From Myxococcales bacterium (GTDB taxonomy: Bacteria; Myxococcota_A; Polyangia; Haliangiales; Haliangiaceae), in NCBI GenBank assembly GCA_016706545.1, contig JADJJK010000049.1, forward strand, positions 1 through 64,000: a DNA stretch of 64,000 nucleotides, written 5' to 3'. Positions 1 to 11,870 of the stretch are shown here, in pieces. The position numbers and the translations under genes are program-made. How positions within the stretch are numbered: the stretch's first letter is position 1; each line of letters opens with the position of its first letter. Under the pieces are notes generated by a model. The model saw only the letters and a program-made list of their open reading frames with translations. It was not told where the DNA came from and searched no databases.

Positions 1-532
1 GCAGGTAGCTCGGCAACGACAAGATCGACAGCCGCATCAGCGACAAGAACGCCGAGGCCCCGTTGGCGCCAAAGCAACGGGCGGTGGCGGCGCGGCCCTC
101 TGGGCGTTCGCCGAGCACGCCGATGGTCCCGGCGTGCAGAAACCAGGACACCAGCAGCCACACCAGCACCGCGCCAAAGCCCAGCCAGCCGACCGCGGCG
201 AACACCTCGCGGTGGTTGCCGAGCAGGTAGATCCATCCGGCCAGGTCGCCGTCCACCGCGCGATCGAAATACGGATACTGCGAGAAGGCGGCGGAGAGGA
301 CGCGGGCCATCGCGAACATCGTCATGGCCGCGAGCGCGAGCTGCACGACGAACAAGGTCAAGAGCGTGCCGGTATAGCGGCCAAGCGCGCTCCAGCCGGC
401 GACGGCGAGCTGCCCCAGGGGCGCCGGTGGCTCTTGCGGCTCGTGGGGATCCCTCGGCTCTCGAGTCCGTCTGGCCTCGCTGACCTCGCCGGCCTCGCCG
501 GCCTCCTCGCTGGCCTCGCCCGTCTCGCTCAT
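1..532 (-). CDS. Partial multi-pass membrane protein (C-terminus outside window)
   Basis: An open frame of 177 codons runs from the ATG at 532 off the left edge. The ATG overlaps the stop of the upstream M1 peptidase in an ATGA arrangement, so the two are probably translationally coupled. The first 40 residues are a hydrophilic Glu/Ala/Gly/Pro segment built on 9-base repeats. Hydrophobic stretches lie near residues 54-78 and 109-140, and a third begins near 160. It is an inner-membrane protein of unrecognised family. The visible part has no catalytic motif, so no function is proposed. Confidence 0.7.
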   Translation of the reverse strand, partial: MSETGEASEEAGEAGEVSEARRTREPRDPHEPQEPPAPLGQLAVAGWSALGRYTGTLLTLFVVQLALAAMTMFAMARVLSAAFSQYPYFDRAVDGDLAGWIYLLGNHREVFAAVGWLGFGAVLVWLLVSWFLHAGTIGVLGERPEGRAATARCFGANGASAFLSLMRLSILSLPSYL

Positions 533-2544
533 GGTCCCACCACCCGCATCAGCTCCTGCGCCCAGAACCCCAGCCGGGCGCCGCTCCGGTACGAGGCGCG
601 GGGGTCGCCGAGGCTGCGTCGCCGCAGCGGCAACGGATCAGCCATCATCACCTTGTCATCGGGATCGATCACGACCTCGGCGATCGGCGAGCTGCGCGCG
701 AAGGTCAGCTCCTTCCACGCGCCGATCTGGGTCTCGTTCCATCGCTCGCGGGTGCCGTCTTCAAACCCCACCTCGATGTCCACCGCGAGCTGCAAGGGGC
801 CGGTGTTCTGCACGATCACCGAGCACTGGTACGCGCCGGTGGCTGGCGCCGAGCTCTCGGTCACCACCTTGCGGCTGGCTCCATCGCCGAAGATGCCGCG
901 CGGCTCGTGTGCGGCGCGGCAGCTCATGCTCCGCACGGACAGCTCCGGGCCGCCGAGCTGGTGGAAGACCGAGTGGAAAAAGCCCGAGAGATCTTGCCCC
1001 ACGTGCTCCGAGATCGCGGCGAAGAAGTCGCGTCCGGTGGGGTGGCGGAAGGCCCAGGTCTGGGCGTAGTGCTTCATGGCGGAGAGCAGCTTGGCCTTGC
1101 CGACCACGCCCTCGAGCGTGCGCAGCGCCAGCATCGTCTGCTGGTAGCTGGCGGTGCCGTAGGCCTCGTTGTCCACGAAGGCATGCGCCGCCGTCGCGAT
1201 GGGCGAGGGGATGGAGCTTGGATAGTCCAGGGAGGCGCGCGTCACCTCGTAGAGCCCTGCCTGCAGGTCCATCCAGTCCATCACGCTGCCTGGTTGCCCA
1301 TAGAGGCGCTCCATCACCACGCCATTGGACCATTGGTTGACCCCTTCATCGAGCCACGCCTCGGCTGCCTCGTTGGAGGCCAGCATCCCCTGGAACCACT
1401 GATGGCCCACTTCGTGGACGGTGACCATCTCCGGGATCCGGATGCCTGGCCGCGAGTACACGCTGTCACCCGCGGTGGTCACGAGCGTGGGGTACTCCAT
1501 GCCGCCGGCGCCATCCACCGCGTCCATCGGCGGATCGATGATCGTGAGCACCGGCCAGGGGTAGGGGAGAAACAGCTCGCTCATCGTCTCCACCGTGCCG
1601 ATCGCCGCCGCCAGGTGGCGCTTGGCGAAGCGATGTTGCTCTGGCCGATACCAGACCCGGACCTCGACGGTGGAGGCCGCCAGCTTCGCGGTGCCGGAGA
1701 TCTTGACCATGTACGGGTCGGCCATCCAGGCAAAGTCATGGACGTCCTCGGCGCGGTAGCGCAAGGTGCGCACGCCTCGCTTGCTGTCGCGCTCGGCGGC
1801 CACCAGAACACCGGTCGCGGCCACCACGTAGGCATCTGGAACGGTCAGGTCGACCTCGTAGGTTCCAAAGTCCGCGAAGAACTCTGCCGATACGTGGAAC
1901 GGCTCGCAGGCCCACGTCTCCGCGCCCGGGACGCCGACTCGGACCCCGATCTTGGGAAACCACTGCGCCACCATGTGGAAGTCGCCGCGGTAGCCGGTGC
2001 GCGCGAAGATCTCCGGCAGCTTGGCCACGAAGCGCATCTTGATCTCGATGGTCTCGCCGGCGCCAAGCGGCGTGGGCAAGGGCACCTCGAGCACCGTCTC
2101 ATCGGGGCCCACGTACCGGGCCAGCGCGCGGACCTCGGTCTCGTCGTTGAGCCGGATCGAGAGGACGTCGATCGTGCCCCAGTTCTCGGTGGCGCGCGAG
2201 CTGCGATGCCGCCCCCGGGAGCTCCGCATGAACAAGCTGGACTCGTTCTTGAACCCGTTGAGGTACAGGTGAAAGGGCAGGGTTTGCACCGGGCTCTGGC
2301 CGTAGTTCTTCCACGTCAGGGTCTGGGTAGCCGTGACCACGTGCGTGGCGGGATCGAGCGCAGCGCTGATCTTGTAGCTGGCGTGGCGCGGCGTGCGCGG
2401 CGCCGCGATCGGCGCGAAGTGATCGACGGACGGCAGCCGCTGCGCGCGCGGCACCCGGCCGCGGTCGCAGCCCGCCACCGTCGTGAACAGCGCGAGCAGG
2501 GACGCCAGCAGCAAGACCGGCCCCACCGAGCGTTCGAAGCACAT
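529..2544 (-). CDS. M1-family zinc metallopeptidase, lipoprotein
   Basis: A 671-residue exported aminopeptidase-like protein. The start is the ATG at 2544, which gives a lipoprotein signal (hydrophobic core ending in a VAGC lipobox); a longer frame from 2583 adds 13 unlikely residues. The gluzincin site is complete: H377-E378-x2-H381 followed by E400 18 residues later. Upstream lies GGMEY, a variant of the GAMEN substrate-binding motif. The family removes N-terminal residues from peptides; here it would act in the periplasm or on the cell surface. Its stop overlaps the start of the following membrane protein gene. It is divergent from tsaE across about 98 bp. Confidence 0.9.
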   Translation of the reverse strand: MCFERSVGPVLLLASLLALFTTVAGCDRGRVPRAQRLPSVDHFAPIAAPRTPRHASYKISAALDPATHVVTATQTLTWKNYGQSPVQTLPFHLYLNGFKNESSLFMRSSRGRHRSSRATENWGTIDVLSIRLNDETEVRALARYVGPDETVLEVPLPTPLGAGETIEIKMRFVAKLPEIFARTGYRGDFHMVAQWFPKIGVRVGVPGAETWACEPFHVSAEFFADFGTYEVDLTVPDAYVVAATGVLVAAERDSKRGVRTLRYRAEDVHDFAWMADPYMVKISGTAKLAASTVEVRVWYRPEQHRFAKRHLAAAIGTVETMSELFLPYPWPVLTIIDPPMDAVDGAGGMEYPTLVTTAGDSVYSRPGIRIPEMVTVHEVGHQWFQGMLASNEAAEAWLDEGVNQWSNGVVMERLYGQPGSVMDWMDLQAGLYEVTRASLDYPSSIPSPIATAAHAFVDNEAYGTASYQQTMLALRTLEGVVGKAKLLSAMKHYAQTWAFRHPTGRDFFAAISEHVGQDLSGFFHSVFHQLGGPELSVRSMSCRAAHEPRGIFGDGASRKVVTESSAPATGAYQCSVIVQNTGPLQLAVDIEVGFEDGTRERWNETQIGAWKELTFARSSPIAEVVIDPDDKVMMADPLPLRRRSLGDPRASYRSGARLGFWAQELMRVVGP

Positions 2545-2642
2545 GGCGGCGTCATACCACGTCCACCCTCCGCCTTTGCCCACCGGTGGTGCTTCGGCGA
2601 GCTGGCGTCCCCGCGGAGGCGCGGTATGCTCACGCGCCTCCG

Positions 2643-3170
2643 ATGATCCCCTTGCCCGATCTGCTGGCTACTCGTCGTGTTGGTGCGGTGCTGGCGCAGG
2701 TGCTGCAGGGCGGCGACGTGGTGGCGATGCTCGGGGATCTGGGCGCTGGCAAGACCACGCTGGTCGACGCCTGCGTCGTCGCGCTGGGCGGCGAGGGCGC
2801 GTCCAGTCCGACCTTTGCGCTGGTGCAGGAGATCGCGTGCGCGGCGACCACCGTGTGGCACGCCGATCTGTACCGGCTCGAGCGCGCCGATGAGGTCGTG
2901 GAGCTCGGGCTCGAAGAGCTGCTCGGCAACCCGCGCGGCGTGTCGTTCGTCGAGTGGGCGGACAAGCACCAGGTGTTGCCGCGCTCTTGCCTGCGGCTGA
3001 CGTTGCACCACGTGGGCCAGGGGGGAGAGGGGAGCCAGGGGGGCCAGGGGAGCCAGGGGCGTGACGAGCGCGCGCTGGAGATCGAGGGTGTGGGGCCGCG
3101 CGGCCGTGAGCTGGCGGCCGCGTTCCAGGCGGCGCTCGCAGCGGTTGTGCCGGCGCCAAGCGCCTGCTAG
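2643..3170 (+). CDS. tsaE: tRNA threonylcarbamoyladenosine biosynthesis ATPase TsaE
   Basis: A 175-residue P-loop ATPase with Walker A GDLGAGKTT at residues 31-39, then the family landmarks SSPTF and HADLYRL, and FVEWAD near the C-terminus. TsaE drives the TsaB-TsaD complex that makes t6A37 in ANN-decoding tRNAs. The ATG at 2643 places Walker A at the usual distance; an upstream in-frame start at 2586 adds an unconserved leader. Near codons 122-140 a Gly/Ser/Gln-rich insertion comes from a local GGGGAGCCAGG-type tandem repeat, outside the catalytic core. No other tsa gene is nearby. Confidence 0.88.
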   Translation: MIPLPDLLATRRVGAVLAQVLQGGDVVAMLGDLGAGKTTLVDACVVALGGEGASSPTFALVQEIACAATTVWHADLYRLERADEVVELGLEELLGNPRGVSFVEWADKHQVLPRSCLRLTLHHVGQGGEGSQGGQGSQGRDERALEIEGVGPRGRELAAAFQAALAAVVPAPSAC

Positions 3171-3175
3171 CGCAG

Positions 3176-3244
3176 GTGGGCGGAGGTTTCGACGGACGTT
3201 GCGACCGACGTTACGACCGACGTCGCGACCGGCGCTGCGTTGGG
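3176..3244. repeat. Dispersed repeat copy 1, with internal 12-base tandem units
   Basis: Directly after tsaE, the sequence starts GTGGGCGGAGGTTTCGACGG and ends GGCGCTGCGTTGGG, with tandem GACGTTxCGACC units between. A shorter copy without two internal units lies at 46590-46634, at the 3' end of the HNH gene. The rest of the 190 bp to the next gene shows nothing recognisable. Confidence 0.65.
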
Positions 3245-3360
3245 CGCGGGGGGGCCGCGGGGAAGATCGCGGCGGGCTGGCGGCGCAGGGGCCTCGTTGG
3301 TCCGTGACGTCAGGTGGCTTGCCCCTGGGCGCCGCGGACATCCTTGAGTAGCCTTCGGGG

Positions 3361-4956
3361 GTGCTTCGTCATCTCTGGGTCCGTGCCGTAACCTTGTCCA
3401 GCCGCGCCGTGGTCCCGGCGTCGCGCCGGGATGCGTTCGCTGGCCGCGGCCTTTGCGCCGCGCTGGTGCTGATCTTGGCCTTGTCCGTGGCGCCACGGCA
3501 GGCGAGCGCTGGCTTTGACGCCGAGGCGATCTACCAGGTCCCTGAGGGCGGCGCGCCAGGGTCGGGCAGCGACGACGCGCTGGTCACCATCGTTGAGCTG
3601 TCCGACTACGCCTGCACGTATTGCGTGCGCGCTCGCGCGACGATGGAGGCGCTGGAGCTCCTCTACCCCGGGCAGCTTCGCTGGATCCATCGGTCGGTGC
3701 CGTTCATCTCTGAGTCCAGCCTGGCCGCGGAGGCCGCGCGCGCTGCGGCGGCGCAAGGCAAGCACCGGGCCATGGAGGCGCGGCTCTACGCCGTCGCCGG
3801 GCGGGTGGACCGGATCACGGTGGAGCTGTTGGCGCAGGAGCTGGGCCTCGACATGCTGCGGTTTCGCGCTGCGCTGGATTCGGGCGCGGGGCGCGCCGAG
3901 ATCGCCGCCGACGTCGAGCTGGCGCGGCGGCTGGGCGTGGTGTCCACCCCGACCTTCTTCATCAACGGGCGCGCGGTGCTCGGTGCGCGACCGCTGGCGG
4001 CCTTCGTCGAGGTCATCGACGCTGAGCTGGCGCGCGCGGCGGCGCTGCAGCAGCAGACCGGGCTCGCCGGACGGGCGCTGTACGAGCGGCTGGTCCAGCA
4101 CGGGCGTCCCGCCGGCGACGGAGAGGCGCCGGGCCAGCAGTCCACGCCGGAGCTGTCGCCGTACGCCACGTATCGCGTCGGGACCGGCTGGCCGGGGCTG
4201 TCGCGGGGCCCTTCGGGCGCGCCGGTGACGCTGGTGGTGTTCTCTGACTTCGAGTGCCAGTTCTGCGCGGCCAACGAGGCGGCGCTCCTCCACGTGCGCA
4301 AGACCTTCGGCGACTCGGTCCGCCTGGTGTTTCGCCACCTGCCGCTGAGCTTTCACCGCCGCGCGCAGCTCGCCGCCGAGGCCGCCATGGCCGCTGGCGC
4401 GCAGGGCAAGTTTTGGGAGTTCCACGACCGGCTGTTTGCGCGGCCGGGCGCGCTCGATCGCGCCGACCTGGAGGAGGCCGCGCTCGCGGTCGGGGTGTCC
4501 ATGCCGCGCTTTCGCGCCGAGCTGGATGCCCACACCCACCGCGACGCGGTGCGGCTCGACGCCTCCTCCGGCGGCGCGCTCGGCGTCGACGGCACGCCGA
4601 CCATGTTCGTCAACGGCTTGCTGGTCTCCGGCGCCCAGGTGCCGGCGCGGCTAGAGGAGACCGTGCGGGCGCAGCTCGAGGCGGCCAAGCGCCTGGTGGC
4701 GAGCGGGATCGAGGCGGGCGATGTCTACGCGGTCATGATGGGCGCCGCCAGCGGGCGTGAGCGAGCGGACCCGTCCACCATCGCGCTGCCGCGGGCAGCC
4801 CAGCTCCTGCAACTCCCCGCAGCGGAGCGCTTGCTGGTGGCCACCGCGGCGTGTCGCAGGCGGCAGCCGGTGCCCCCGCAGCTCGTGGCGTTACCTCTGC
4901 CGCTGGCCCGCGTGGCCCGCGAGGTCTGTACTCCCTACGGACAAGATCTGCCGTAG
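3361..4956 (+). CDS. Exported protein with two DsbA-like thioredoxin domains
   Basis: A 531-residue protein starting at GTG 3361, with a signal peptide (hydrophobic run near residues 30-48) and two tandem thioredoxin_4/DsbA-type domains. Domain 1 has C85-T-Y-C88 and the cis-Pro segment STPTFFINGR. Domain 2 has C299-Q-F-C302 and GTPTMFVNG. Each has a helical insertion, as in DsbA. The likely role is periplasmic thiol-disulfide exchange. The two domains may act on different substrates or relay electrons. A C-terminal tail of about 90 residues has a further Cys and no recognised domain. Two-domain fusions of this family are known in Deltaproteobacteria. Confidence 0.85.
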   Translation: MLRHLWVRAVTLSSRAVVPASRRDAFAGRGLCAALVLILALSVAPRQASAGFDAEAIYQVPEGGAPGSGSDDALVTIVELSDYACTYCVRARATMEALELLYPGQLRWIHRSVPFISESSLAAEAARAAAAQGKHRAMEARLYAVAGRVDRITVELLAQELGLDMLRFRAALDSGAGRAEIAADVELARRLGVVSTPTFFINGRAVLGARPLAAFVEVIDAELARAAALQQQTGLAGRALYERLVQHGRPAGDGEAPGQQSTPELSPYATYRVGTGWPGLSRGPSGAPVTLVVFSDFECQFCAANEAALLHVRKTFGDSVRLVFRHLPLSFHRRAQLAAEAAMAAGAQGKFWEFHDRLFARPGALDRADLEEAALAVGVSMPRFRAELDAHTHRDAVRLDASSGGALGVDGTPTMFVNGLLVSGAQVPARLEETVRAQLEAAKRLVASGIEAGDVYAVMMGAASGRERADPSTIALPRAAQLLQLPAAERLLVATAACRRRQPVPPQLVALPLPLARVAREVCTPYGQDLP

Positions 4957-5193
4957 CGGTCGTCGCTTCTCCCGGGGCGCCGCTCGTGGTCGCCGCTCGT
5001 GGTCGCCGCTCGTTCAAGGGGTTGAGCGGGCAACGAAATTCCAGGCGCGGCGGCAACGGGATGCCGCGAGGCGGGGCGCGGCGCGGCAGGTGAGAGAACC
5101 GCGCAAGAAGCCTGCGGAGCCAAAAAATTGCCCCCGCTAGCCAGGCCGTCCAAGGTCAATGTTGTTCCGGGCCGGTCGAACCCCTAGAGGCAT

Positions 5194-5211
5194 GCCGCCC
5201 TTTGGGGCGGC
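5194..5211 (+). promoter_or_regulatory. Perfect 7-bp stem-loop in kinase 5' leader
   Basis: GCCGCCC and GGGCGGC flank a 4-base TTTG loop about 20 bases before the kinase ATG at 5232. There is no U-tract, so an RNA leader structure is as likely as a terminator. The rest of the 275-bp gap holds an A-rich run near 5125 and nothing else recognised. Confidence 0.35.
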
Positions 5212-5231
5212 CAGCGTCAGGCGGTACGGTC

Positions 5232-6233
5232 ATGGTAAGCGCGACACCCTCGAACTCCACGGAAGCTGCTCCGACGTGCGCGGCGGCGATCGAGCCCACG
5301 CAGCCTATCCGCATCGTGCATGGGATGGTCGTCCTCGACGCTCCGCGCGTCGCCGCTGTGCCGGGCCGACTTGGAGAATACGAGGTGGAGGCGCGCATCG
5401 CGCGTGGCGGGATGGGCGGGGTCTTCCTGGCGCGTGAGCGGCGCACCCGTCGGCCGGTGGCCATCAAGGTGATCGATCCCGAGCTCGCGATTCACCCGGA
5501 CATCGTCGCTCGCCTGCGCGATGAGCTGGAGGTGTCACGTCGCGCTCGCCACCCGGGGCTCCTCGAGATCCAGGCCTTCGGGCGGTCCGAGGAAGGCGTG
5601 CCGTACCTGGTGATGGAGTTTCTCGACGGGGAGAACCTGGGCGATCTGCTGGACCGCGGCCGGCTCGAGCTGGGCGCCGCCGCCGCCATCGGCGCGCAGG
5701 TGGCGAGCGCGGTGGCCGCGCTGCACGCCGCCGGCGTGGTGCATTGCGATCTCAAGCCGGACAACCTGCACGTGCTCTATCAAGAAGGGCTCGCTGGCTG
5801 GCCTGCGACCAAGGTGCTGGACTACGGCGTGGCGCAGATCTGGGGCCGCGAGCTCGAGGATGAGCCCTCCATCGCGGGCACCCCGGCGTACATGGCGCCG
5901 GAGCAGTGGCGCGGGCAAGCCGTGGCGGGCAGCGACGTGTACTCGCTCGGCTGCGTCCTCTACGAGATGGTCACTGGCGCTCCTCCCTTTGGCGGGACCT
6001 TGCCGGAGCTGATGACCTCGCACTTCGAAGCCCTTCCACTTCGCGCCGCCGTTCGAAGGCCGGGCTTGCGCCTCGATCTTGATCGCTTGATCGGACGCAT
6101 GCTGGCCAAAGATCCTGCGCTGCGGCCGCGCATGGCGGAGGTCGCGCGCTCTCTCGCGCTGGTCGCGCAGGAGCTGCCGAGCCCAAGCTGGCACGCCGAC
6201 ACGTTCGCGTGGGCCGTGCTGGCCGCGGGCTAG
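5232..6233 (+). CDS. Soluble Ser/Thr protein kinase, non-RD
   Basis: A 333-residue Hanks-type kinase with no membrane segment. ATG 5232 is chosen over a TTG at 5202 that lies in a leader hairpin. The glycine loop is RGGMGGVFLA, followed by the VAIK lysine. The catalytic loop reads HCDLKPDN, so the usual HRD arginine is Cys. The metal-binding DFG is DYG. APE (MAPEQW) is present. All ATP-binding residues are kept, so it is probably active but not regulated by activation-loop phosphorylation in the RD manner. The first 50 residues are low complexity. It stands alone between the thioredoxin and imuB-like genes. Confidence 0.88.
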   Translation: MVSATPSNSTEAAPTCAAAIEPTQPIRIVHGMVVLDAPRVAAVPGRLGEYEVEARIARGGMGGVFLARERRTRRPVAIKVIDPELAIHPDIVARLRDELEVSRRARHPGLLEIQAFGRSEEGVPYLVMEFLDGENLGDLLDRGRLELGAAAAIGAQVASAVAALHAAGVVHCDLKPDNLHVLYQEGLAGWPATKVLDYGVAQIWGRELEDEPSIAGTPAYMAPEQWRGQAVAGSDVYSLGCVLYEMVTGAPPFGGTLPELMTSHFEALPLRAAVRRPGLRLDLDRLIGRMLAKDPALRPRMAEVARSLALVAQELPSPSWHADTFAWAVLAAG

Positions 6234-6319
6234 CTCGCGCGGTAAAGCAATCGGGATAGCTCTCTTCTTTCAACAGATTAGAGTTACGGCTCGCCGAGGG
6301 ATCTGATCTGTGGTATGCA

Positions 6320-6341
6320 CTGAACATCAGACCAGTGATGT
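6320..6341 (+). promoter_or_regulatory. Candidate operator upstream of the imuB-like gene
   Basis: A perfect inverted repeat, ACATCA then 6 bases then TGATGT (6324-6341), lies 11 bases before ATG 6353. The overlapping stretch from 6320, CTGAACATCAGACCAG, resembles the left half of the LexA box reported for Myxococcus (CTRHAMRYBYGTTCAGS) but departs at several right-half positions. ImuB genes are normally SOS-controlled, so a damage-responsive operator is plausible. The site argues against the in-frame starts at 6335 and 6338, which lie inside it. Confidence 0.4.
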
Positions 6342-6352
6342 ACGTGAATACC

Positions 6353-7690
6353 ATGCGAATCGCTTGTGTCTTCGTCCCGCACCTTCCGCTGCAGGCCGTG
6401 GTCCGGCGTCGTCCCGCGCTGCGCAAGCACGCGGTGGCGATCGTGTCCGGCGGTCCATCAGCTTCGGTCGTGGCGTGTTCTCGGCAGGCCTTTGCCGCCG
6501 GGGTGCGCGTCGGGATGCCCGCGTATGTGGTCCGGCAGAGCTGCGCGGAGTCCGCGCCGGAGCTCGTGATCGAGTCTCAGGATCTGGAAGCCGAGCTACA
6601 GCTCTCCTGCGCGCTGGCGGAGTCGCTGTACGGGATCTCTGGCTGCGTCGAAGCCGAGCATCTTCGCCGCGAGGGGCGTGCCCTCGGCGAGTCCCAAGGC
6701 GCCAAGCCGGGCACATTTTTGGCCGAGGTCCCCAACAAGATGAGGGGCGCCACCTTCGGCGCGCGCGCGCTGGAGCTGGCCGCCGCGCTGGATATCTCGG
6801 TGCGGGTGGGCATCGCCGATGATCGCTTCACGGCCTGGGTGGCGGCTCGCCACGCCGGCCAGGTCGATGAGCCGGTGCTGGCGATTCCCCGTGGCGGCTC
6901 GGCGGCGTTTCTGGCGCCGCAGCCGCTGTCCCTGCTGGATATCTCCTTGGAGGTCCAGCAGATGCTCGCCGCGCTTGGCGTGCGCACGCTCGGCGAGTTC
7001 GCTGGCTTGCCGGCGCCCTCGGTGGCCCGCCGCTGGGACCTGGACTTTCAGGCGCTCGCTCGCGGAGAGGGTGGCTCGAAGCTGACGCCGATCGTCCCTC
7101 AGCGGTTGGTGCTGCGAGAAGACGTCGAGGTGTGTGGTGAGCTTGGCCTGGGCGAGGCGGTGTCGATCCTCGCCGAGCGCATCTCGCTGCGGCTCTCCGG
7201 GCGGGCGGCGGTGGCCACGGCGCTGGAGGTCTCGGCGCAGACCGCGCAGGGACTCGAGTCCACGGCGCTGGGGCTGGTCCCTCCGCTCGCCGACGCGCAA
7301 GCGCTGGCCGATCGGCTGGGCCGCGCGGTGGGTGGCTCCGCGGTGCAGCGCCTGGCGGTGGTCGTGACCGCAGCTCAGCAGGCGACGGCGCAGGTGGACG
7401 AGCAAGGCACGCAGCCGGAAGCTGGCGGCGCCGCGCTGTTCGTGGTCGCTGGTTCCGCTGGTTCCGCCGGTCCGGGCGTCGGGGTGGGCGAGCCCGTGGC
7501 CATGCAGGCGAGCACGCTGGGGGCCGCGAGGTCGCAGGCACCGCGGACTGGCCAGGCCATCGGCATGTCGGGCGCGTTGCTGCGCAGGCTGGAGCCAGAG
7601 GGCTCCTCGCCGCCGCATCGCCGCACGCGGCGGGGCAAGCAGCGGCGCCGGATCGCCTCCACCCAGGCCCGCCTTTTTGGCAACGACTGA
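6353..7690 (+). CDS. imuB: ImuB-like Y-family DNA polymerase homologue, catalytically inactive
   Basis: A 445-residue Y-family polymerase homologue. The N-terminus IACVFVPHLPLQAV aligns with the polymerase start, but the metal-binding Asp and the SxDE carboxylates are missing, which is the hallmark of ImuB. Helix-hairpin-helix and thumb-like parts follow (TLGEFAGLPA near residue 215). ImuB bridges the beta clamp, ImuA and DnaE2 in damage-induced mutagenesis. Neither imuA nor dnaE2 is adjacent, so this is a detached member. The C-terminal 60 residues are basic. The start is ATG 6353, downstream of a palindromic operator candidate. Confidence 0.8.
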   Translation: MRIACVFVPHLPLQAVVRRRPALRKHAVAIVSGGPSASVVACSRQAFAAGVRVGMPAYVVRQSCAESAPELVIESQDLEAELQLSCALAESLYGISGCVEAEHLRREGRALGESQGAKPGTFLAEVPNKMRGATFGARALELAAALDISVRVGIADDRFTAWVAARHAGQVDEPVLAIPRGGSAAFLAPQPLSLLDISLEVQQMLAALGVRTLGEFAGLPAPSVARRWDLDFQALARGEGGSKLTPIVPQRLVLREDVEVCGELGLGEAVSILAERISLRLSGRAAVATALEVSAQTAQGLESTALGLVPPLADAQALADRLGRAVGGSAVQRLAVVVTAAQQATAQVDEQGTQPEAGGAALFVVAGSAGSAGPGVGVGEPVAMQASTLGAARSQAPRTGQAIGMSGALLRRLEPEGSSPPHRRTRRGKQRRRIASTQARLFGND

Positions 7691-7746
7691 TCGCGGCCAC
7701 GCGCTGGCACCCGGCGCATGTTGCGCGATCGTGGTAGAGAACAAAG

Positions 7747-8217
7747 ATGTCTGCCTCTCTCGAACAGACCCTGCGTGAACAGCTCACGGCCTCGATCCGC
7801 GCCAAGGATCTGCAGACCGCCAATCTCATCCGCATGATCAACACCAAGGTCATGGAGCGGCGCACCGCCAAGGGCTTCACCGGGACGGTGGACGACGCGC
7901 TGATCTTGGACGTCATCGCGACGTACAAGAAGCAGATGGAGAAGGCGCGGGCGGACTTCGCCAACGCGGGGGAGCGCGGCAAGGAGCAGCTCGCCGAGAT
8001 CGACTTCGAGGTGAAGTGGTGCGCCGGGTTCCTCCCGACGCAGCTCAGCGAAGCGGAGCTGCGCGCGGCGATCGCCGCGGTGATCGCGGAGCTGCCGCAG
8101 AAAGATCCGAAGATGGCCGGCCGCGTGATCGGGGCGGTCAAGAAGGCGCACGGCGACCGCGCCGACGCGGCGCTCACCAAGCGCATCGCCGAAGAGCTCC
8201 TGGCCGCTGGCACCTGA
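7747..8217 (+). CDS. GatB/YqeY-domain protein
   Basis: A 156-residue helical protein matching the YqeY family over its full length: N-terminal LREQLTASIRAKD, central Y-KKQMEKARADF and C-terminal GRVIGAVKKAHGDRAD. The domain resembles the tRNA-binding tail of GatB, but free-standing YqeY has no established reaction. It is separated from the imuB-like gene by 56 bp and could share its transcript. Confidence 0.88.
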   Translation: MSASLEQTLREQLTASIRAKDLQTANLIRMINTKVMERRTAKGFTGTVDDALILDVIATYKKQMEKARADFANAGERGKEQLAEIDFEVKWCAGFLPTQLSEAELRAAIAAVIAELPQKDPKMAGRVIGAVKKAHGDRADAALTKRIAEELLAAGT

Positions 8218-8439
8218 GCCGGCTCTGGGCAACGCTGCTGAAATCGTCTGATATCGTCCGCGCAGCGAGGCGGGCAGGCGACGCTGGCGCTCGCGTCATG
8301 CGGCTCATCGAGATCAGCGGCCTTGCGCCTCGGTGAGTCCGACAAGATCCCGCGATCCCGCGAGGCGCGAATCCAACGTAGGCCAGAGTTGGTGCAGGCC
8401 CGACATGTGCCGCCCGCGCCAATCCGATCGCTGACAGGG

Positions 8440-8460
8440 CAATCCAGCGGCCTTGGATTG
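8440..8460 (+). promoter_or_regulatory. Perfect 7-bp inverted repeat before the tandem-kinase gene
   Basis: CAATCCA and TGGATTG with a 7-base GC-rich loop, 55 bases before ATG 8516. It could be an operator or a leader hairpin. The rest of the 298-bp gap (8218-8515) has no gene. Confidence 0.35.
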
Positions 8461-8515
8461 GTGGCCGTGGTTTCCCCGTGGTAGGCTCGGCGCGCGGTTT
8501 GGTCCGCACTCGCCG

Positions 8516-11710
<3,195 letters not shown>

Positions 11711-11711
11711 C

Positions 11712-11732
11712 GGCCAGGTCTCGACCTTGGCC
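11712..11732 (+). terminator. Stem-loop directly after the tandem-kinase gene
   Basis: GGCCAGGTC pairs with GACCTTGGCC (one bulge) immediately after the TAG. It has no U-tract. It lies between convergent genes. Confidence 0.35.
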
Positions 11733-11744
11733 CCTGGGTAGGCT

Positions 11745-11870
11745 CGCTACCCGAGCGATCCGGCGAGCCAGTCGGCGGCTGCCGCGGGCGCCATCACGCG
11801 GTCGCCATCGCGCGGTCGCCATCTCGCGGCGCCATCGCTACACGAGCGATCCGGCGAGCCAGTCGGCGAG
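11745..11870. repeat. Direct repeat duplicating the 3' end of the cNMP-binding gene
   Basis: About 34 bp (CTACxCGAGCGATCCGGCGA and onward) occur at 11745-11780 and again at 11836-11870 with one mismatch over the core. The second copy carries the stop and last ten codons of the cNMP-binding gene; the first is a non-coding remnant. Between them are short CCATCGCGCGGTCG-like repeats. Confidence 0.7.

Noticed and set aside
907..2646. 579-codon plus-strand open frame opposite the M1 peptidase
   Set aside because: Mirror frame of a GC-rich gene. The minus strand carries the complete zinc site and signal peptide.
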